From JBGTGG01 sp041746855 (GTDB lineage Bacteria > Bacteroidota > Bacteroidia > Cytophagales > Cyclobacteriaceae): a DNA stretch of 6,367 nt. Within the stretch, counting starts at the first letter, position 1. The number at the start of each line of letters is the position of its first letter. Both the position numbers and the translations under genes were made by a program. The DNA is taken from NCBI GenBank assembly GCA_041746855.1, contig JBGTGG010000404.1:1-6367 (forward strand). The letters run 5' to 3'. This document shows, piece by piece, positions 5,446-6,367 of this stretch. The notes under the pieces were generated by a model. That model was given only the letters and a program-made list of their open reading frames with translations, did no database searches and was not told where the DNA came from.

Positions 5446-5520
5446 TTTGTAGCTCATTAATATGAAATTTGTAGCTCATATTTGCGTTATTTTGAGCTCC
5501 AAAAGTGCTATATTTGAGCT
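5446..5520. promoter_or_regulatory. Symmetric four-site operator-like array upstream of the Fic gene
   Basis: The 12-base word TTTGTAGCTCAT occurs exactly at 5446-5457 and 5468-5479, 22 bases apart. The 8-base word TTTGAGCT occurs at 5491-5498 and 5513-5520, again 22 apart. Its TGAGCT is the reverse complement of AGCTCA in the first pair. The core sites at 5451, 5473, 5493 and 5515 are thus spaced 22, 20 and 22, arranged right-right-left-left about a centre near 5485. The last site overlaps the -7 box TATATTTG (5509-5516). Spacing near two helical turns puts all sites on roughly one DNA face. The likely binder is a winged-helix dimer, plausibly the Fic protein's own N-terminal domain. Confidence 0.7.
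5487..5516 (+). promoter_or_regulatory. Promoter of the Fic gene
   Basis: TATATTTG (5509-5516) is an exact TAnnTTTG -7 box. The -33 position 19 bases upstream holds only TTA (5487-5489), a weak match. Transcription would start near 5522, leaving a very short leader before the ATG at 5536. The box is embedded in the four-site array, so a bound repressor would cover it. Confidence 0.55.
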
Positions 5521-5535
5521 TGAAATATTGAGATC

Positions 5536-6367
5536 ATGCTTGACGTACGTGAAAAAGCCATTGTTGATTTCTTAATAAAATCTCTTGCGGTATCATCGAA
5601 AGAGATTTATGATCAGTGTTCGCTGGAGATTAGTTATACTACATTAAAAAGGATACTGGCGAAACTCGTTGATCAAAACATCCTTAAAACTACAGGTCAA
5701 GGAAAAGGAACAAAGTATATCCTTTCAAATTCATACGAACTTCTAGCCCCCGTTAACCTTGACGAATATTTCAAAAATGAGATTGATGAAAGAAAAATAA
5801 AGACCTCTTTTGACACGCAGGTGATCAACACTGTATTGGCTGAGATCGATATTTTTTCGAATCAGGAACGTAATTTCCTGAACGAACTTCAACAACAATA
5901 TTTGAAGAATGTCAATCAATTATCAGTACATGAATTCAAACAAGAGCTGGAGCGATTAGCCATTGATCTAAGTTGGAAGTCATCACAAATAGAAGGGAAC
6001 ACGTATTCATTACTTGAGACGGAAATGCTTTTGAAAGAAAGGCAAGAAGCTTCAGGTAAAACCAAGGAAGAAGCAATTATGCTCTTAAATCATAAAGAGG
6101 CGCTTGACTTCATTATTGAGAATACAGATTACCTTGAACCTTTGGCAATCTTTAAAATTGAAAATATCCATAGCGTATTGATTAAAGACCTTCGTGTGGA
6201 ACGAAACTTAAGAACAAGAAGAGTAGGAATTTCAGGAACGAACTATCGTCCACTGGATAATGAATTTTTAATTCGTGACGCCCTTAATGACACGTGCAAT
6301 TTAATCAACAGCAAAACGGATGTGTTCGAAAAAGCACTGTTGACGCTGGTCTTAATTTCATACGTAC
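5536..6367 (+). CDS. Winged-helix plus Fic domain protein, 3' partial
   Basis: The frame is open from the ATG at 5536 (first Met after an in-frame TGA at 5521) to the window edge, giving 277 residues without a stop. Residues about 5-65 form a winged-helix DNA-binding domain (SYTTLKRILAKLVDQNILKT as recognition and wing region, then GQGKGTKYILS). A helical linker follows. At 149-155, SSQIEGN matches the Fic inhibitory motif (S/T)xxxE(G/N), with Glu153 as the predicted blocking glutamate, making this a class II Fic protein with the inhibitor N-terminal to the core. GISGTNYRPLDNEFLIRDAL (231-250) is the flap that holds the target. Fic enzymes usually transfer AMP to hydroxyl side chains of proteins. 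The catalytic HxFx(D/E)GNGR loop should begin just past the window edge, so activity cannot be judged. The target is unknown. The DNA-binding domain and upstream site array suggest autoregulation. Confidence 0.88.
   Translation, partial: MLDVREKAIVDFLIKSLAVSSKEIYDQCSLEISYTTLKRILAKLVDQNILKTTGQGKGTKYILSNSYELLAPVNLDEYFKNEIDERKIKTSFDTQVINTVLAEIDIFSNQERNFLNELQQQYLKNVNQLSVHEFKQELERLAIDLSWKSSQIEGNTYSLLETEMLLKERQEASGKTKEEAIMLLNHKEALDFIIENTDYLEPLAIFKIENIHSVLIKDLRVERNLRTRRVGISGTNYRPLDNEFLIRDALNDTCNLINSKTDVFEKALLTLVLISYV

Noticed and set aside
5477..5484. CATATTTG as a second Fic promoter -7 box
   Set aside because: It has C in place of the first T and no suitable -33. It is better explained as part of the repeated site.

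Overview
The window suggests a member of the Bacteroidota, most likely a Cytophagales-type lineage, though only the phylum is well supported. The evidence is as follows. Three intergenic regions carry the Bacteroidota -7 promoter box TAnnTTTG, and the atpD one also has a well-spaced -33 TTTG. Most starts lack a Shine-Dalgarno sequence and are preceded by A-rich leaders. The ATP synthase beta and epsilon genes stand alone as an atpD-atpC pair, beta carries extra segments, and epsilon lacks its C-terminal helices. All genes found are on the + strand and no gap exceeds about 200 bases.

Layout. 1-1399: the last codons of an ABC transporter ATPase overlap the start of its ABC-2 (NatB-like) permease. 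1400-1522: a long imperfect palindrome fills nearly the whole gap. 1523-2731: a membrane sensor histidine kinase with no adjacent response regulator. 2732-2864: a clear Bacteroidota promoter. 2865-4629: atpD and atpC, closed by a strong intrinsic terminator at 4674-4706. 4707-5341: an accessory module with a promoter, a small palindrome between its -33 and -7 boxes, a Phd-like antitoxin and a RelE/ParE-family toxin coupled by a TGATG junction. 5342-5535: a leader with a hairpin and a symmetric four-site array. 5536-6367: the first 277 codons of a winged-helix plus Fic protein that runs off the window before its catalytic loop.

How the parts relate. The ABC genes form one exporter. The kinase may share transcription with them by read-through across the palindrome, but no functional link is shown. 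atpD-atpC is a separate housekeeping unit making part of F1. The toxin-antitoxin pair and the Fic gene are two independently promoted, apparently self-regulated accessory units placed just after the ATP synthase terminator.

Most of the window is ordinary. The most unusual structure is the array before the Fic gene: two AGCTCA sites facing two TGAGCT sites, with spacings of 22, 20 and 22 bases, overlapping a TATATTTG -7 box. It looks like a multi-site operator, plausibly bound by the Fic protein's own winged helix. Nothing here amounts to a clearly new multi-gene system.
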